A DNA stretch of 64,000 nt from Virgibacillus sp. 7505 (GCF_002272135.1 NZ_NPBF01000035.1:1-64000); one strand, 5' to 3'; counted from the stretch's first letter, positions 1 to 8,987 are shown. Notes: generated by a model not told the origin, from the letters alone. Made by a program: numbers and translations.

Positions 1-201
1 TTCTGACACTCATTCTACTACTAACATTTTTATAATGGAATCATTTTGCTCAAAAAATATAATTAAATTTTTTCCATGATATCAAGGTTTTTAAGTATAT
101 AACATATAAGATTAGTATGTCATTTTTGTTATCCAATTCTCTCCTACCGCAAAAACCAATCTATAAATTTTAGCTAAATCCGCACCTTTTTTTAACTAAA
201 A

Positions 202-228
202 AAAGAGGAGTATCAATTACTCCCCTTT
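202..228 (-). terminator. Intrinsic terminator of the TetR gene
   Basis: Arms at 202-212 and 218-228 form a hairpin that, read on the minus strand, is followed by a run of T. It overlaps the stop codon of the TetR gene. The 201 bases to its left are AT-rich and show no gene. Confidence 0.75.
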
Positions 229-816
229 CTCTTCCCGGCACAAATCATCTACATATTCAGTTAGGAGTTCTGCGGCATATTCACCAGAAAAATGCTCAGG
301 ATCAATAAAACGGTGGAAAGCCAATCCATCAATTAACGCATATAACTTTTCCGTTTCCTTTTGCAGATCTCTCCCCTCTTTCATATATCCACTTTCTGAA
401 AGGAATACCAACACACGCAGCACAGTTTCCCGGATACCATCTGTCTGACGAAAAGCATCTCCTTGCTTGTATTTGAAATGCAGCGTGAACATAAACCATA
501 CTTGCATTTCCGCCATTGTTTCCTTATCAATTGGGATAAGCTCCAACAATACCTTTGTCACAAGCTGTTTTGGCTGCAATACTTGTTGAATCACTTGCAT
601 GATCCGAGCTTCACAACGGGATTTCACAAGCTCCATCGCATAATGAAGCAGTTCTTCCTGTGTCGTGAAATAATGACGCAAAGCACCTAGTGACAGATTG
701 GCTTCTTTGGCAATGTTCCGGACAGAGGCTGCCTCCATCCCGCCATCCATGATGACCTTCCAAGTTGCTTTGGCTATATCTTGCTTTCTTGCTTCATGAT
801 CTATTTTTTTTGGCAT
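217..816 (-). CDS. TetR/AcrR family transcriptional regulator
   Basis: A 199-residue one-component repressor of usual TetR length. Residues about 10-55 form the N-terminal helix-turn-helix, with the motif ASVRNIAKEANLSLGALRHY. The C-terminal part resembles the BetI/PksA-type ligand domain. It is divergent from the membrane protein gene at 930, and the 113-bp gap holds two palindromes sharing the arms AATACA/TGTATT, which suggests that it represses both genes. The ligand is unknown. Family assignment is firm; the link to the neighbour is inferred from gene order and operators. Confidence 0.9.
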   Translation of the reverse strand: MPKKIDHEARKQDIAKATWKVIMDGGMEAASVRNIAKEANLSLGALRHYFTTQEELLHYAMELVKSRCEARIMQVIQQVLQPKQLVTKVLLELIPIDKETMAEMQVWFMFTLHFKYKQGDAFRQTDGIRETVLRVLVFLSESGYMKEGRDLQKETEKLYALIDGLAFHRFIDPEHFSGEYAAELLTEYVDDLCREEKGE

Positions 817-858
817 AGCTTAACTTTAGCAAAAAACATATATGAAATCAATTTATTT

Positions 859-872
859 AATACACTTGTATC
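859..872. promoter_or_regulatory. Putative TetR operator 1
   Basis: AATACA-CT-TGTATC is a near-perfect inverted repeat with the same arms as the perfect palindrome at 896-913. Centre-to-centre distance is about 39 bp. It lies in the divergent promoter region between the TetR gene and the membrane protein gene. Confidence 0.6.
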
Positions 873-895
873 ACAAAGATTCCCGTGTTAGCATA

Positions 896-913
896 ATAAT
901 ACAACTGTATTAT
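896..913. promoter_or_regulatory. Putative TetR operator 2
   Basis: ATAATACA-AC-TGTATTAT is a perfect 8+2+8 inverted repeat ending 16 bp before the ATG at 930. It overlaps the expected -10/start region of the rightward gene, so bound repressor would block it. Confidence 0.7.
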
Positions 914-929
914 AAAAAGGAGATGGAAA

Positions 930-1478
930 ATGAACAGTATTATTGTTTTAATCATTCTGTGTGAAGTCGGTTTTTGGGTTTTTATTGCTGCTGGACTAAT
1001 TGCCCGCTATGTGTTCAAGCTTCCAAAATTCGGTATGATCCTGCTCGGTGCGACCCCTCTGATTGACTTGATATTGTTACTAGCTACCGGCTTTGATCTT
1101 GCACGCGGTGCAACAGCTACTGTTGCCCATGCCATTGCTGCCATCTATATCGGCGTCAGCCTGGCATATGGAAAATCGATGATACGCTGGGCCGATCAGC
1201 GCTTTGCCTATTACATTACAAAACAAGGTGAGAAACCGAAAAAACTTTACGGCAAAGAACATGCTAAGAAAGAAGTGAAGGGTTGGCTGCAGCACTTGCT
1301 TGCATATATCATCGGCGCTGGTCTCCTGCTTGCTGTGATTTATTGGATCAACGACGCGGAGCGAACAGAGGCACTCGGCGGCGTCCTCAGGATCTGGTCG
1401 ATTATTCTTGGTATTGATTTTCTCATCAGCTTCAGCTATACCCTGTTTCCGAAAAAAGAGAAGCATGCCAGCTCATGA
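930..1478 (+). CDS. Integral membrane protein next to TetR
   Basis: A 182-residue hydrophobic protein with about five membrane segments (roughly 5-27, 34-55, 60-80, 118-140, 150-172) and a basic cytoplasmic loop around 95-112 rich in Lys. It recalls the uncharacterised YmcC-type Bacillus membrane proteins, but I assign no function. The start has a good AAAGGAG site. The two palindromes upstream indicate control by the divergent TetR regulator, so a role in export or membrane stress is possible but only inferred. Confidence 0.75.
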   Translation: MNSIIVLIILCEVGFWVFIAAGLIARYVFKLPKFGMILLGATPLIDLILLLATGFDLARGATATVAHAIAAIYIGVSLAYGKSMIRWADQRFAYYITKQGEKPKKLYGKEHAKKEVKGWLQHLLAYIIGAGLLLAVIYWINDAERTEALGGVLRIWSIILGIDFLISFSYTLFPKKEKHASS

Positions 1479-1499
1479 AGCAGCATGCTCCTCTCTTTT
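1454..1499. terminator. Bidirectional terminator between membrane protein and psiE
   Basis: AGCATGC at 1462-1468 pairs with GCATGCT at 1483-1489, extended imperfectly by A-rich and T-rich outer arms. It overlaps the end of the plus-strand gene and precedes the convergent stop at 1498. Confidence 0.6.
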
Positions 1500-1935
1500 A
1501 GAAGTCTTCTTTCTTTGATCTTTCATTCGCTCTATTCATGATGAAATAACAAATAACAAGCAAAAGAATCGCACCACAGAAAAACAATGTATTAAGCGCA
1601 CTGTCATGGTAGACGACGATCAAACGAATCAATGCTGTGATACCGATATAAAGGAAATACCGGATCGGGAAATGATAATCCTCTTGAAAATACTTTACGA
1701 TCATGGCAATAAACTCAAAATACAGGAAAAACACGAGAATCTTATTTAAGAATTCCAGTCGGGAAGTATTGCCTTCATTGAATAAGGAATTGGTGATAAT
1801 ATCAATCAATTCCTTCACTAGCAATATGGAAATGGCGATAGCCAAAAGAATCAAGGCTACATTCAAAACGTACTGCAGGACGGTTGCAATCGTTGCCTTC
1901 GTCCGTTTTTTCTTTGTATGTGTTTCTATCCGCAT
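1498..1935 (-). CDS. psiE: PsiE family membrane protein
   Basis: A 145-residue protein with four predicted membrane segments (about 20-45, 65-82, 90-108, 115-133), matching the phosphate-starvation-inducible PsiE family in length and layout. The stretch YFQEDYHFPIRYFLYIGITA is characteristic. Its molecular role is not known. It is convergent with the upstream membrane protein and 27 bp downstream of the FMN oxidase gene, so it may be co-transcribed with it. No Pho box was recognised. Confidence 0.8.
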   Translation of the reverse strand: MRIETHTKKKRTKATIATVLQYVLNVALILLAIAISILLVKELIDIITNSLFNEGNTSRLEFLNKILVFFLYFEFIAMIVKYFQEDYHFPIRYFLYIGITALIRLIVVYHDSALNTLFFCGAILLLVICYFIMNRANERSKKEDF

Positions 1936-1962
1936 AACTTCACCTCTAAAATTCCTATTTCT

Positions 1963-3090
1963 CTATCTTTTTACTAGATAAGCTGCATCAATTTCCTTCG
2001 TGCATGATATACCTGACAGAGCATAGGTCAATTGAAGCTCCGTACGCATATCCTCGATTACACGGCTCACCCCAGCTTGTCCACCTGCAGCGAGTCCGTA
2101 TACATAAGGGCGGCCGATCAGGACGCTATCCGCTCCCAAGGCAATTGCCTTAAATACATCTGATCCGCTCCGCACACCGCCATCCATCAATATCGGCACT
2201 GCTCCATTTACTATTTCCGCGATTGCAGGCAGTGCCCGTAAAGAAGCAATGGCACTATCAAGCTGCCTTCCCCCATGGTTGGACACAACGATAGCATCCA
2301 TTCCTAATTCAATTGCCTGCTTGGCATCTGCTGGGTGCAAGATGCCTTTCACCACAATCGGCAAGTTTGTCTGTTCCCGCAAGAATAGTAAATCATCCCA
2401 TGTAAGATTCGGGTGATGGATATTCTCCAGTATAGCCTCTCTTATATGTTCCTCTGTAAGCTGTGGCACCAATTCCTGAAAAACAGGATCATTTATGTAA
2501 TTTGCTGTTCCTTTTAACAGCTTCAACGGCGAATAGCCATTCCGGTAATCTCGTTTTCGCCACCCAAGCAGACCTGTATCGACCGTCACTACAATTGCCT
2601 TATAGCCCGCTATTTCAGCCCGTTTTGCCATACTGGCAGTTAAAGCACGATTCCTAGACCAATACAATTGGAACCATTTCACTGCTTTCGGTGCTGCTGC
2701 TGCAATCTCTTCCAAGGAAGCCGATGTAACCGTACTTGCAACAAACGGAATACCGGCAGCTGCTGCAGCTTTCACACTGCCAAGCTCCTTCTCCGGATGG
2801 AAGATCCCTTGGAAACCTACCGGCGCCAGCATCACAGGCATACTTTGCGCCTGCCCGAACAGCTGGACGGAAGTATCTACATTGGAGACATCCCGCAGTA
2901 CTCGCGGCAGGATGTCGTACTCGCTGAATGCTTCTCTATTCTGCCCGAGCGTCTCTTCATCTCCGGCCCCGCTTTGCAAAAATCCAAAAGGACCGGCCGG
3001 CAGAATTTCCCGAGCCCGCTCTTCCCACTCCGCTGCAAATAACGGATAATCACTTATCTTTTCTCCAATTCTCGTAAAAACATTTCTCAT
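1963..3090 (-). CDS. FMN-dependent alpha-hydroxy-acid oxidase (lactate 2-monooxygenase-like)
   Basis: A 375-residue (beta/alpha)8 flavoenzyme that oxidises an L-2-hydroxy acid with FMN. The signature SNHGGRQLD, carrying the catalytic His and substrate-binding Arg, is intact. The region after it (MDGGVRSGSDVFKAIALGAD) is the FMN phosphate site. I placed the start at 3090 because MRNVFTRIGEK matches the family N-terminus; an ATG at 3105 lies too close to its Shine-Dalgarno. Lactate 2-monooxygenase or lactate/glycolate oxidase are the likeliest activities, and the substrate cannot be decided. It is divergent from the aminotransferase gene. Confidence 0.85.
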   Translation of the reverse strand: MRNVFTRIGEKISDYPLFAAEWEERAREILPAGPFGFLQSGAGDEETLGQNREAFSEYDILPRVLRDVSNVDTSVQLFGQAQSMPVMLAPVGFQGIFHPEKELGSVKAAAAAGIPFVASTVTSASLEEIAAAAPKAVKWFQLYWSRNRALTASMAKRAEIAGYKAIVVTVDTGLLGWRKRDYRNGYSPLKLLKGTANYINDPVFQELVPQLTEEHIREAILENIHHPNLTWDDLLFLREQTNLPIVVKGILHPADAKQAIELGMDAIVVSNHGGRQLDSAIASLRALPAIAEIVNGAVPILMDGGVRSGSDVFKAIALGADSVLIGRPYVYGLAAGGQAGVSRVIEDMRTELQLTYALSGISCTKEIDAAYLVKR

Positions 3091-3207
3091 TGACTTAACC
3101 CCCATTCCTTTCTTTGTAATATTAATAGAATAATTCGAACACGTTAGGAATTCCACTCTTTTCGTGTTAAGATAATCATTGAAAAATAAGCAACGGAGGC
3201 GGCAACC

Positions 3208-4491
3208 ATGGCTAATTATCAAGATCTTTCGAATGAAGCGTTACAACAGAAATACAATACGCTGCAGGATGCATATGAGGCAATCGCCAGTCAGCAGCTG
3301 CAGCTGGATATGTCGCGCGGGAAACCATGCACTGAGCAGCTTGATCTCTCCCAGCCGATGCTCGATATCATTACGTCTAGCAGCACTGTTAAAACGGAAA
3401 ATGGAACAGATGCACGGAATTACGGTGTATTGGACGGTATTCCAGAAGCAAAGGCATTTTTTGCTTCCATCCTAGATGTTGAACCGAAGCAAGTAATCGT
3501 TGGAGGAAACAGCAGTCTGACATTGATGCATGATTCCATCGTTCAATTTTTGCTGCATGGTGTATCAGAAGACGCGACACCATGGATCAAGCAGGATAAC
3601 GTGAAATTCCTCTGCCCTAGCCCTGGCTATGACCGTCATTTCACAATTTGCGAAGCATTGGGAATCGAGATGATCCCTGTTGCGATGACTCCAGAAGGTC
3701 CTGACATGGATGAAGTAGAAAAGCTCGTCGCAGCTGATCCACAAATCAAAGGAATCTGGTGTGTACCTAAATACAGCAATCCGGATGGTTTTACATACAC
3801 CGATGCTGTTGTTGATCGTCTTGCTGGAATGAAAACAGCTGCAGATGATTTCCGGATTTTCTGGGACAATGCTTATATCGTCCATCATCTTACAGAAGAA
3901 CCAGATGAACTTAAAAATATCATGACGGCAGTTGCGGTTGCGGGGAATCCGGATCGTGTCATGGAATTCACTTCTACTTCTAAAGTAACTTTCCCTGGCT
4001 CTGGTGTTGCTGCTCTGGCTTCCAGCGAAAAGAATATTACTTTCTATAAAAAGCATCTATCCGTTCAATCCATTGGGTCGGATAAGCTGAATCAAATGCG
4101 TCACGTAGCATTTTTAAAAGATAAAGACACCCTTGCTGTCCATATGAAAAAGCACGCCGCAATCATTGCGCCAAAATTCAAGACCGTCCTGACAATCCTG
4201 GAGGAGAAATTGGGTGGTAAAGGAATCGCCGATTGGACGAATCCGAACGGCGGCTACTTCATCAGCTTGAACACGATGGAAGGCTGCGCGAAGGATGTCG
4301 TGGAGCTTGCCAAAAAAGCTGGTGTAACCTTGACTGGCGCTGGTGCAACCTACCCTTACGGTAAGGATCCATATGACAGGAACATCCGTATCGCACCAAC
4401 ACTTCCGCCAACTGAAGAACTGAAAAAAGCCATCGAGGTACTATGCTTGTGCGTCGAGATGGTAAGCATCAATCGTTTATTACAGAAATAA
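3208..4491 (+). CDS. Aspartate-type aminotransferase, class I fold (PF12897 type)
   Basis: A 427-residue PLP enzyme of the atypical aspartate aminotransferase group found in Actinobacteria and some Firmicutes. Visible features are KYSNPDGFTY in the large domain, the cofactor-binding Asp in IFWDNAY, and the PLP Schiff-base Lys in FTSTSKVTFPGSG. It probably transfers an amino group between aspartate (or a related amino acid) and 2-oxoglutarate. The ATG at 3208 has the upstream site CGGAGGCGG. It shares a 117-bp divergent region with the hydroxy-acid oxidase, which could supply 2-oxo acids, but that link is inference. Confidence 0.88.
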   Translation: MANYQDLSNEALQQKYNTLQDAYEAIASQQLQLDMSRGKPCTEQLDLSQPMLDIITSSSTVKTENGTDARNYGVLDGIPEAKAFFASILDVEPKQVIVGGNSSLTLMHDSIVQFLLHGVSEDATPWIKQDNVKFLCPSPGYDRHFTICEALGIEMIPVAMTPEGPDMDEVEKLVAADPQIKGIWCVPKYSNPDGFTYTDAVVDRLAGMKTAADDFRIFWDNAYIVHHLTEEPDELKNIMTAVAVAGNPDRVMEFTSTSKVTFPGSGVAALASSEKNITFYKKHLSVQSIGSDKLNQMRHVAFLKDKDTLAVHMKKHAAIIAPKFKTVLTILEEKLGGKGIADWTNPNGGYFISLNTMEGCAKDVVELAKKAGVTLTGAGATYPYGKDPYDRNIRIAPTLPPTEELKKAIEVLCLCVEMVSINRLLQK

Positions 4492-4495
4492 AGTA

Positions 4496-4516
4496 AGGCC
4501 GCCTTTAAGGCGGCCT
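4496..4516. terminator. Bidirectional intrinsic terminator
   Basis: AGGCCGCCT (4496-4504) and AGGCGGCCT (4508-4516) form a 9-bp GC-rich stem with a TTA loop, followed by ATTTAT. It separates the convergent aminotransferase and GNAT genes. Confidence 0.9.
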
Positions 4517-4518
4517 AT

Positions 4519-5343
4519 TTATATGGAATAAAGATAATAATCCTGCTGGCTTTCTTTCTTGAATCCGGTCGACGTATATAAAGACAGCGCCTTTTCATTC
4601 TCTGGCTGGACATCCAGATAAACCGTTTGTCCCCGCTGTGCCTCCATCCGCACAGCTTTCTGCAAAGCCCTTCTCCCATATCCCTTTCCTTGGAATTCGG
4701 GAAGGATTGCAAAACCATATATCTCACTTCGTTCTTTCTCACGATGAATACGAATCTTCCCGACTATCTTATCTTCTGCCTCAATCATGAAAAACTCCTG
4801 TTGAAATCCATCCCTCTCCAATCTATCATTGTAAACCTTCGCTTCATCCGGCTTAAACTCAAAACAGACGATATCCAATTTCATCTTCATTTCGATATCT
4901 TCTTTACGTGAAGGTCGCAAACGAATGGATTCATCCAATTCCCAAAGTAAGTTTCCATCCCATCTCATCATGTACTCTGATTCTTCATATGTACAAGCTA
5001 TTGAGTCCAACCATTGTTTTCCTGATTGACTATCCGCCGGAACGTTTAATAAGATTTTCCGAGCTTTTTCCAGGGCAGGCTGGCTGTTATGAAATAGTCT
5101 GCTAAAGATGCCTTTCCTTCGGTAATCTGGATGCACCATACCGCATACTTCTATTTTGCTCCCGAAACTATATAAGCCAAGAAAACCGACAAGCCGGCCC
5201 GAATCATATGACAAAAAATCAGTCTGATCCTCATCACTTCTATTCTCGAGCATATCCCAATTCAGCTTCAGATCTATACTGTCATATTGCTCCACAGCTT
5301 GCTGAAGTTTTTTTATTTCTTTTAATTGTTCTATTGTAAGCAA
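4519..5343 (-). CDS. Tandem-domain GNAT acetyltransferase
   Basis: A 274-residue protein with two GNAT folds. The first, around residues 45-105, has the acetyl-CoA loop region VHPDYRRKGIF. The second, around 140-265, has LPEFQGKGYGRRAL, the classical Q/R-x-x-G-x-G/A loop. Mycothiol-synthase-like and Bacillus YkwB/YkkB-like proteins share a double or extended layout, but the substrate cannot be assigned. The N-terminal domain keeps only a weak loop (RRKGIF), so the C-terminal domain is probably the catalytic one. Monocistronic, with terminators on both sides. Confidence 0.85.
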   Translation of the reverse strand: MLTIEQLKEIKKLQQAVEQYDSIDLKLNWDMLENRSDEDQTDFLSYDSGRLVGFLGLYSFGSKIEVCGMVHPDYRRKGIFSRLFHNSQPALEKARKILLNVPADSQSGKQWLDSIACTYEESEYMMRWDGNLLWELDESIRLRPSRKEDIEMKMKLDIVCFEFKPDEAKVYNDRLERDGFQQEFFMIEAEDKIVGKIRIHREKERSEIYGFAILPEFQGKGYGRRALQKAVRMEAQRGQTVYLDVQPENEKALSLYTSTGFKKESQQDYYLYSI

Positions 5344-5400
5344 ACATATCCCCCCAATCTCTGTTTACTCACTTATCATACCTTAATTTTCCACACAAAA

Positions 5401-5428
5401 AAATCCTGCCGATTATACGGCAGGATTT
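5401..5428 (-). terminator. Intrinsic terminator of lmrAB
   Basis: AAATCCTGCCG (5401-5411) pairs perfectly with CGGCAGGATTT (5418-5428) around a 6-nt loop. On the minus strand a T-run follows. It closes the lmrA-lmrB operon. Confidence 0.9.
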
Positions 5429-5431
5429 TAA

Positions 5432-6886
5432 TTAATTTGCTTGATGATCCACTTTCACTCGCCGGATGAAGAAACTGATGACCACACCAATAATAGCAAC
5501 AATGATACCAAAGATAAACGAACCTTGGACACCTTCTGTGAATGCTTGAATCATTGTAGCTGGATCTTGCGGATTGGCCGCATCTTCCATGAAGCTCTTC
5601 TGTCCAGCAGTCATAATAGAGATTGCTACAGCAGTACCAATTGCACCAGCAACCTGCTGTAATGTGTTCATGATAGCTGTTCCATCTGGGTACAGACTAG
5701 GAGGCAGCTGGTTCAAGCCATTTGTCTGTGCCGGCATCATAATCATGGAGATACCAATCATCAAAGCGATATGCAATCCAATGATGAAGCCAGTGGACGT
5801 GTCCAGGGAAATGGTAGAGAACCCGAACATAACCAAAGTGACAATGATAAGACCAGGAGTAACAAGGAATCTTGGTCCGAATTTATCAAATAGTCCTCCC
5901 ATGACAGGAGAAAGCAAACCATTGATAACACCGCCAGGAAGCATTGTAAGACCGGCAACAAGCGGAGTAAGCGCTAAGGATGTTTGCAGGTACAATGGCA
6001 GCAAGATCATAGAGGAAAGCATAACCATCATGCTTACTAAGATCAGCACCAATCCTAATACGAACATCGGGTACTTGAACGCGTTCAAGTTCATCATCGG
6101 CTGTTCCATCTTAACCTGACGAACAGAGAATAAAATAAGGCTCAAAACGCCGACTGCAATGGTAACGATAACGATTGGATCGCCCCAACCGCCGCCTTCA
6201 CCAGCATGGCTGAATCCGTAAACCACACCACCAAAACCGATAGTCGATAAGACGATAGATAGAATATCGATTTTAGGCTTTGTCAATTGTGTAACATTTT
6301 GCATGAAGAATGAACCGAATACAAGTGCCACTACTAGTAATGGCAAGGAGAACCAGAAAATCCAATGCCAAGTAAGTTTATCGATGATCAGACCTGAGAC
6401 CGTCGGACCTACTGCAGGTGCGAACATAATAACTAGACCGATTAATCCCATCGCTTTACCGCGTCGATGCGGCGGGATGATGTTAAGAATGGTATTGAAC
6501 ATTAACGGAAGCAATAGAGCAGTACCTATCGCCTGCACAACACGCGCTATTAACAGCACACTGAATGACGGTGCAACAGCAGCTATGATAGTACCGATGA
6601 TTGAGAACACCAAAGATGTCAAAAATAGCTGACGTGTCGTGAACCACTGCATGATTAAACCGGATACCGGCACAAGCACACCAAGTGTCAAAAGGTAACC
6701 TGTAGTCAGCCATTGAGCTGAGGAGGCTGAAATACCGAATCCATTAATGATATTCTGCAGCGCAATATTCAGCGCTGTCTCACTGAAAAGACCAACAAAA
6801 CCAGCAATCAAAAATGAGATGATGATTGGCATAGCTTTGATATTACTGTTGTTCACAGCTGTTGTAGCTGTATTATTACTATCCAT
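5432..6886 (-). CDS. lmrB: MFS multidrug exporter, DHA2 (14-TM) family, LmrB-like
   Basis: A 484-residue proton-coupled drug exporter with 14 predicted membrane segments, close to the 479-residue Bacillus LmrB. The antiporter motif C appears as a Gly/Pro-rich segment MFAPAVGPTVSGLI near residue 155, and LLIARVVQAIGTALLLPL is typical of EmrB/QacA proteins. I started it at 6886 because GGAGGAG lies 10 nt upstream; the longer reading frame to 6976 overlaps lmrA. It follows lmrA by 28 bp, the Bacillus lmrAB arrangement (lincomycin and puromycin export in B. subtilis). Confidence 0.92.
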   Translation of the reverse strand: MDSNNTATTAVNNSNIKAMPIIISFLIAGFVGLFSETALNIALQNIINGFGISASSAQWLTTGYLLTLGVLVPVSGLIMQWFTTRQLFLTSLVFSIIGTIIAAVAPSFSVLLIARVVQAIGTALLLPLMFNTILNIIPPHRRGKAMGLIGLVIMFAPAVGPTVSGLIIDKLTWHWIFWFSLPLLVVALVFGSFFMQNVTQLTKPKIDILSIVLSTIGFGGVVYGFSHAGEGGGWGDPIVIVTIAVGVLSLILFSVRQVKMEQPMMNLNAFKYPMFVLGLVLILVSMMVMLSSMILLPLYLQTSLALTPLVAGLTMLPGGVINGLLSPVMGGLFDKFGPRFLVTPGLIIVTLVMFGFSTISLDTSTGFIIGLHIALMIGISMIMMPAQTNGLNQLPPSLYPDGTAIMNTLQQVAGAIGTAVAISIMTAGQKSFMEDAANPQDPATMIQAFTEGVQGSFIFGIIVAIIGVVISFFIRRVKVDHQAN

Positions 6887-6914
6887 TTGCAAAGCTTTCT
6901 CCTCCAATATGGAA

Positions 6915-7496
6915 TTATTGTTTAAGTAATGACGGAAGCTGTCTTGCCACACTATACAACGGGCTTCCCGATGCACTTGTCAGAGCCAGGGTCACTGCAC
7001 CTTCTATCAAGGCATTTATCGTAACGGCCAGATCCTTCGCCATTTCCTTTTCATAGCCAAAAGCAATCAATCGATTTGCGTATAATGCCTGCCAGTCCGC
7101 ATAGGCATGCTGGCAGCTGTTTCGCAGCACTTCATGAGTTGACGCAGTTTCTGACGCAATCAGTCCGATTTGAACACCTTCCATTTGATGTTTTTTTTCA
7201 AAATCTTGGGCAATTTTACGGATGTGATATTGAAAAGCCTCTGATGCAGTGTCCTTCTCGTTTAAATCCTGTGCTGCTCCTTCTAATACATGCTTCTTCA
7301 TGAGCGTAATTGCTTCTACTGCAATCTCTTCCTTCCCATTCGGGAAATGATAGTACAGCGAACCTTTAGGAGCACCGCTTTCCTCTATAATCTGATTCAA
7401 GCCTGTGCCATGATAGCCTTGTCGCTGGAACAGCTCTGAAGCGGTACGTAAGATGAGTTCTTTTGTGCTTTCCTTCTTTTTCACTGTCCCATACAA
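6915..7496 (-). CDS. lmrA: TetR family repressor LmrA
   Basis: A 193-residue TetR repressor. The helix-turn-helix region YHGTGLNQIIEESGAPKGSL is nearly that of B. subtilis LmrA and its paralogue QdoR. LmrA represses its own lmrAB operon and is released by flavonoids or by mutation. The leader just upstream (7511-7533) carries a site resembling the known LmrA/QdoR box, which supports autoregulation. Direct neighbour of lmrB in the same transcript. Confidence 0.92.
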   Translation of the reverse strand: MYGTVKKKESTKELILRTASELFQRQGYHGTGLNQIIEESGAPKGSLYYHFPNGKEEIAVEAITLMKKHVLEGAAQDLNEKDTASEAFQYHIRKIAQDFEKKHQMEGVQIGLIASETASTHEVLRNSCQHAYADWQALYANRLIAFGYEKEMAKDLAVTINALIEGAVTLALTSASGSPLYSVARQLPSLLKQ

Positions 7497-7510
7497 CCTT
7501 ACACTCCTTA

Positions 7511-7533
7511 AATTATAACGATTGGTCTAGATA
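7511..7533 (-). promoter_or_regulatory. Putative LmrA/QdoR box
   Basis: On the minus strand 7533-7513 reads TATCTAGACCAATCGTTATA. The core TAGACC-N-N-TC-N-N-TATA agrees with the LmrA/QdoR operator as I remember it from B. subtilis (TAGACCGNTCACTATA-like). It lies 15-37 bp upstream of the lmrA start. Confidence 0.7.
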
Positions 7534-7702
7534 ATAATAATTTTTTTCGTTTAACCTGTCAAGAATGTGATCTGCAATTTAGTTTGTAAAGTTAATGTAA
7601 ATGCTTGTGTGTAAAAGGTAAAGAAATGTTATAGTACAAATGAATTTTAATAGCACGTTTCCCCCTGTTCCAACGATTAATATATGGAAAGGAGATTTTA
7701 AT

Positions 7703-8884
7703 ATGACGAATGACAAAAAAAAAATATCAGCTCTTCTTGAAATTTTTATTGTTTCCCTTCGCCTAGGCTGCACATCATTCGGTGGTCCGATTGCCCATCT
7801 TGGTTACTTTCAAGAGACTTATGTACGTAATAAAAGGTGGCTAGATGAACAGGCTTATGCGAATCTAGTTGCTCTTAGCCAATTCCTCCCGGGCCCAGCC
7901 AGCAGTCAAGTCGGCATTGGTATTGGCATAATAAGAGGCGGCATGATTGGCGGAATCATCTCATTTATCGGTTTTACCCTGCCTTCCGTCCTGATACTTA
8001 TCTTATTTGCCCTATTTATTGGACAAACGAATCTTTCAGACGCAGGCTGGATTCAGGGCTTGAAGCTCGTCGCTGTTGCTGTCGTTGCTCATGCCATACT
8101 TGGAATGAGCCAAAAACTCACAGCAAATCGAATGACAAAGGGAATTGCCTTAGGGGCACTTGTTCTAACCCTCTTATGGCCTCATCAATTTTCGCAGCTG
8201 CTGGCATTATTGCTTGCAGCTGGTACTGGGTACTTCCTGCTTCATCCGAATCAAAACGATAAGGCATCCAGTCAGATAAACTTTTATATCAGCAAGAAAA
8301 CTGGAGCAATCTGCCTTGGTTTGTTTTTCCTTTTATTAGCTGGTCTGCCAGTGTTGCGCGCTTTAACAGATGCTCCACTTCTTGCTATGGCTGACAGCTT
8401 CTATCGTGCAGGTTCCCTCGTATTCGGAGGCGGTCATGTAGTCCTTCCGCTTTTAGAGCGGGAATTCGTTCCAACTGGCTGGATCAGCCAGCAAGACTTT
8501 TTGGCAGGGTATGGAGCTGCTCAAGCAGTCCCCGGACCTCTCTTTACATTTGCGGCTTATCTTGGGACTGTGCTTTATGGCTGGCAAGGCGGACTGCTAG
8601 CTACCGCAGCTATTTTCCTGCCAGCATTCCTGCTATTAATCGGAGCTCTGCCATTCTGGACAAGTCTCCAGAAAAACAGCAGCTTCCGCAAGGCCTTCAC
8701 TGGAGTAAACGCTGCAGTTGTAGGGATATTGATCAGCGCGTTTTTCATCCCGATATGGTCAACTACTATCCACAACGCTGCTGATATTGCACTTGCTGCC
8801 ACCTTCTACAGCCTGCTGACTTTCTGGAAAGTTCCGGCTTGGGTTATTGTCCTGTTAGGCGCTGGGTGCGGGTTGATTCTATAG
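7703..8884 (+). CDS. chrA: Chromate transporter ChrA (long CHR family)
   Basis: A 393-residue inner-membrane protein made of two homologous CHR domains. The first contains RLGCTSFGGPIAHLGYF and QFLPGPASSQVGIGIG; the second repeats the pattern as SLVFGGGHVVLPLLEREFV and YGAAQAVPGPLFTFAAYLG. Family members export chromate and give resistance. The start at 7703 has GGAAAGGAG 8-10 nt upstream, and the longer frame to 7640 lacks such a site. Monocistronic; the 200-bp region upstream, shared with lmrA, is AT-rich. Confidence 0.93.
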   Translation: MTNDKKKISALLEIFIVSLRLGCTSFGGPIAHLGYFQETYVRNKRWLDEQAYANLVALSQFLPGPASSQVGIGIGIIRGGMIGGIISFIGFTLPSVLILILFALFIGQTNLSDAGWIQGLKLVAVAVVAHAILGMSQKLTANRMTKGIALGALVLTLLWPHQFSQLLALLLAAGTGYFLLHPNQNDKASSQINFYISKKTGAICLGLFFLLLAGLPVLRALTDAPLLAMADSFYRAGSLVFGGGHVVLPLLEREFVPTGWISQQDFLAGYGAAQAVPGPLFTFAAYLGTVLYGWQGGLLATAAIFLPAFLLLIGALPFWTSLQKNSSFRKAFTGVNAAVVGILISAFFIPIWSTTIHNAADIALAATFYSLLTFWKVPAWVIVLLGAGCGLIL

Positions 8885-8953
8885 TATTATCAGATACTTC
8901 AAAAACAATCAGTTTTATTGCTGGCTGTCAGTGCAGACTAGCTGCCATAATGA

Positions 8954-8987
8954 AAAAGCCTGGTATCCGGAAGGATATCAGGCTTTT
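8954..8987. terminator. Bidirectional terminator
   Basis: AAAAGCC-TGGTATCC and GGATATCA-GGCTTTT form a 15-bp stem around GGAA. It serves chrA from the left and overlaps the last codons of the convergent MFS gene. Confidence 0.85.

Noticed and set aside
1-216. Gene at the left edge
   Set aside because: AT-rich with stops in all frames and no ribosome site; only the TetR terminator is supported.
3565-4056. 163-codon minus-strand frame inside the aminotransferase gene
   Set aside because: Shadow frame; Arg/Ser/Phe-rich, no family similarity.
5574-6119. 181-codon plus-strand frame inside lmrB
   Set aside because: Antisense shadow of membrane helices.
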